Shown piece after piece: positions 43,107 to 43,931 of a DNA stretch of 43,931 nucleotides (the stretch's first letter is position 1; each line of letters begins with the position of its first letter). The notes under the pieces are model-generated. The model saw only the letters and a program-made list of their open reading frames with translations, was not told where the DNA came from and did not search any database. The position numbers and the translations under genes are program-made. Origin of the DNA: Hyphomicrobiales bacterium (GTDB taxonomy: Bacteria > Pseudomonadota > Alphaproteobacteria > Rhizobiales > Beijerinckiaceae); the NCBI GenBank assembly GCA_947447895.1, contig CANFLM010000013.1, positions 1-43,931 on the forward strand, in the 5' to 3' direction.

Positions 43107-43132
43107 CGCCGCCGGACCGAAGTCCGGCGGCG
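43107..43132. other. Stable hairpin between coxA and ctaB
   Basis: A perfect 11-bp inverted repeat, CGCCGCCGGAC / GTCCGGCGGCG, with a CGAA loop, 44 bp downstream of the coxA stop. No T-run follows on either strand, so it is not a standard terminator. It may stabilise the coxA mRNA 3' end or attenuate ctaB expression. Confidence 0.6.
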
Positions 43133-43176
43133 GAGATTGGATCAGGCCTGCGAGGCGGGCCCGAGGATCATGGGAC

Positions 43177-43931
43177 TTAGTGATCCGAGCCGGTGATGAC
43201 CGGCAAGGTCTCGAACTGGTGGAATGGGGGTGGAGAAGAGAGGGTCCATTCCAGAGTGGTCACTGCTTCGCCCCATGGGCTGTTCGCAGCCTGTTCCTTG
43301 CGGCTGAAGGCGACATAGAGGCCGTAGAAGAACACTAGGATACCGAAACCGAAGATATAGGAACCATAAGAGGAGATGCGGTTCCAGCCGGCAAAGGCAT
43401 CAGGGTAATCGACGTAATGGCGCGGCATGCCAGCCAGACCGGTGAAGTGCATCGGGAAGAACAGCACGTTGGCACCGATAAAGGCGATCCAGAAATGCAG
43501 CTTGGCAATCGACTCGGGGAAGATATAGCCGCTCATTTTCGGGAACCAGTAATACCAGCCCGCGAAGATCGCGAACACCGCACCCAGCGACAGCACATAG
43601 TGGAAATGCGCCACCACATAATAGGTGTTGTGCAGGTTGCGGTCGACGCCGGCATTGGCCAGCACCACGCCTGTCACGCCACCGACGGTGAACAGGAAGA
43701 TGAAGCCGATCGCCCAGATCATCGGCGAGGTGAAGCGCATCGAACCGCCCCACATCGTGGCAATCCACGAGAAGATCTTGATGCCGGTCGGCACCGCGAT
43801 CACCATGGTGGCGAACACGAAGTAACGCTGGGTGTTGAGCGACATACCGGCGGTATACATGTGATGCGCCCACACGACGAAGCCGACGGCACCGATGCCG
43901 ACCATCGCATAGGCCATGCCGAGATAGCCGA
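43177..43931 (-). CDS. ctaD: Cytochrome c oxidase subunit I, partial (5' end outside window)
   Basis: C-terminal half of the heme-copper oxidase catalytic subunit (coxA); the frame is open through the window end. Counting from the Met at 43917: CuB ligands H18-H19 (WAHHMY), K-channel K47 (PTGIK), heme ligands H104 and H106 (AHFHYVLS). These match bovine H290/H291, K319, H376 and H378 without a gap. Two changes stand out: Asn97 where bovine has D369 (Mg ligand) and His167 where bovine has R439 (heme propionate). ctaB, ctaG and ctaE follow on the same strand. Confidence 0.97.
   Translation of the reverse strand, partial: GYLGMAYAMVGIGAVGFVVWAHHMYTAGMSLNTQRYFVFATMVIAVPTGIKIFSWIATMWGGSMRFTSPMIWAIGFIFLFTVGGVTGVVLANAGVDRNLHNTYYVVAHFHYVLSLGAVFAIFAGWYYWFPKMSGYIFPESIAKLHFWIAFIGANVLFFPMHFTGLAGMPRHYVDYPDAFAGWNRISSYGSYIFGFGILVFFYGLYVAFSRKEQAANSPWGEAVTTLEWTLSSPPPFHQFETLPVITGSDH

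Overview
The window is a gene-dense, roughly 60% G+C stretch of chromosome from an alphaproteobacterium. Gene content and order point to the Hyphomicrobiales (Rhizobiales) or a close relative: ileS-lspA-M16-M16-mutL, purD/xseA-DUF2093-lpxK-waaA-LPLAT-DUF4170-cysQ-ubiA, rsmE-gshA, ispH-thrB-rnhA-peroxiredoxin, and a cox gene block running into thrC and an M16 peptidase. That placement is from recalled synteny, not a search. I see no tRNA or rRNA, insertion sequence, prophage, CRISPR array or obvious foreign island.

Layout. (1) 0.1-9 kb, plus strand: isoleucyl-tRNA synthetase, lipoprotein signal peptidase, a secreted Pro-rich protein, an active/inactive pair of M16 peptidases, and MutL carrying the endonuclease motif. 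(2) 9-15 kb: rsmD and a repeat-armed pseudouridine synthase (minus), tadA (plus), a phosphotransferase and purD (minus). (3) 15-22.6 kb: xseA and DUF2093 (plus) face an envelope and quinone run on the minus strand: a four-Cys secreted protein, ubiA, cysQ, DUF4170, an acyltransferase, waaA and lpxK, the last three overlapping or nearly so. (4) 22.8-28.5 kb: rsmE, gshA and an EamA transporter (plus), then two poorly known genes and a MATE exporter. (5) 28.6-33.2 kb: ispH, thrB and rnhA (plus) converge on a one-Cys peroxiredoxin and a stand-alone DsbD-N-like protein, with yqgE divergent. (6) 33.3-43.9 kb, minus strand: cytochrome aa3 oxidase genes and assembly factors (coxA partial, ctaB, a 53-residue CoxF-like protein, ctaG, coxC, DUF983, surf1), followed by thrC, an MPP-like M16 peptidase and a large membrane GGDEF/EAL protein.

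This is mostly core genome, and I did not find a convincing undescribed multi-gene system. The observations most worth a second look are: two tandem-repeat disordered arms of different period flanking the pseudouridine synthase; a GGDEF-EAL protein with GGDRF, EAV and an AEG-to-ADG change but an intact c-di-GMP I-site, whose last ten codons are duplicated just downstream; paired substitutions at the Mg/heme-propionate region of cytochrome oxidase subunit I; and a cluster of ATGTAA/TTACAT elements ahead of gshA.
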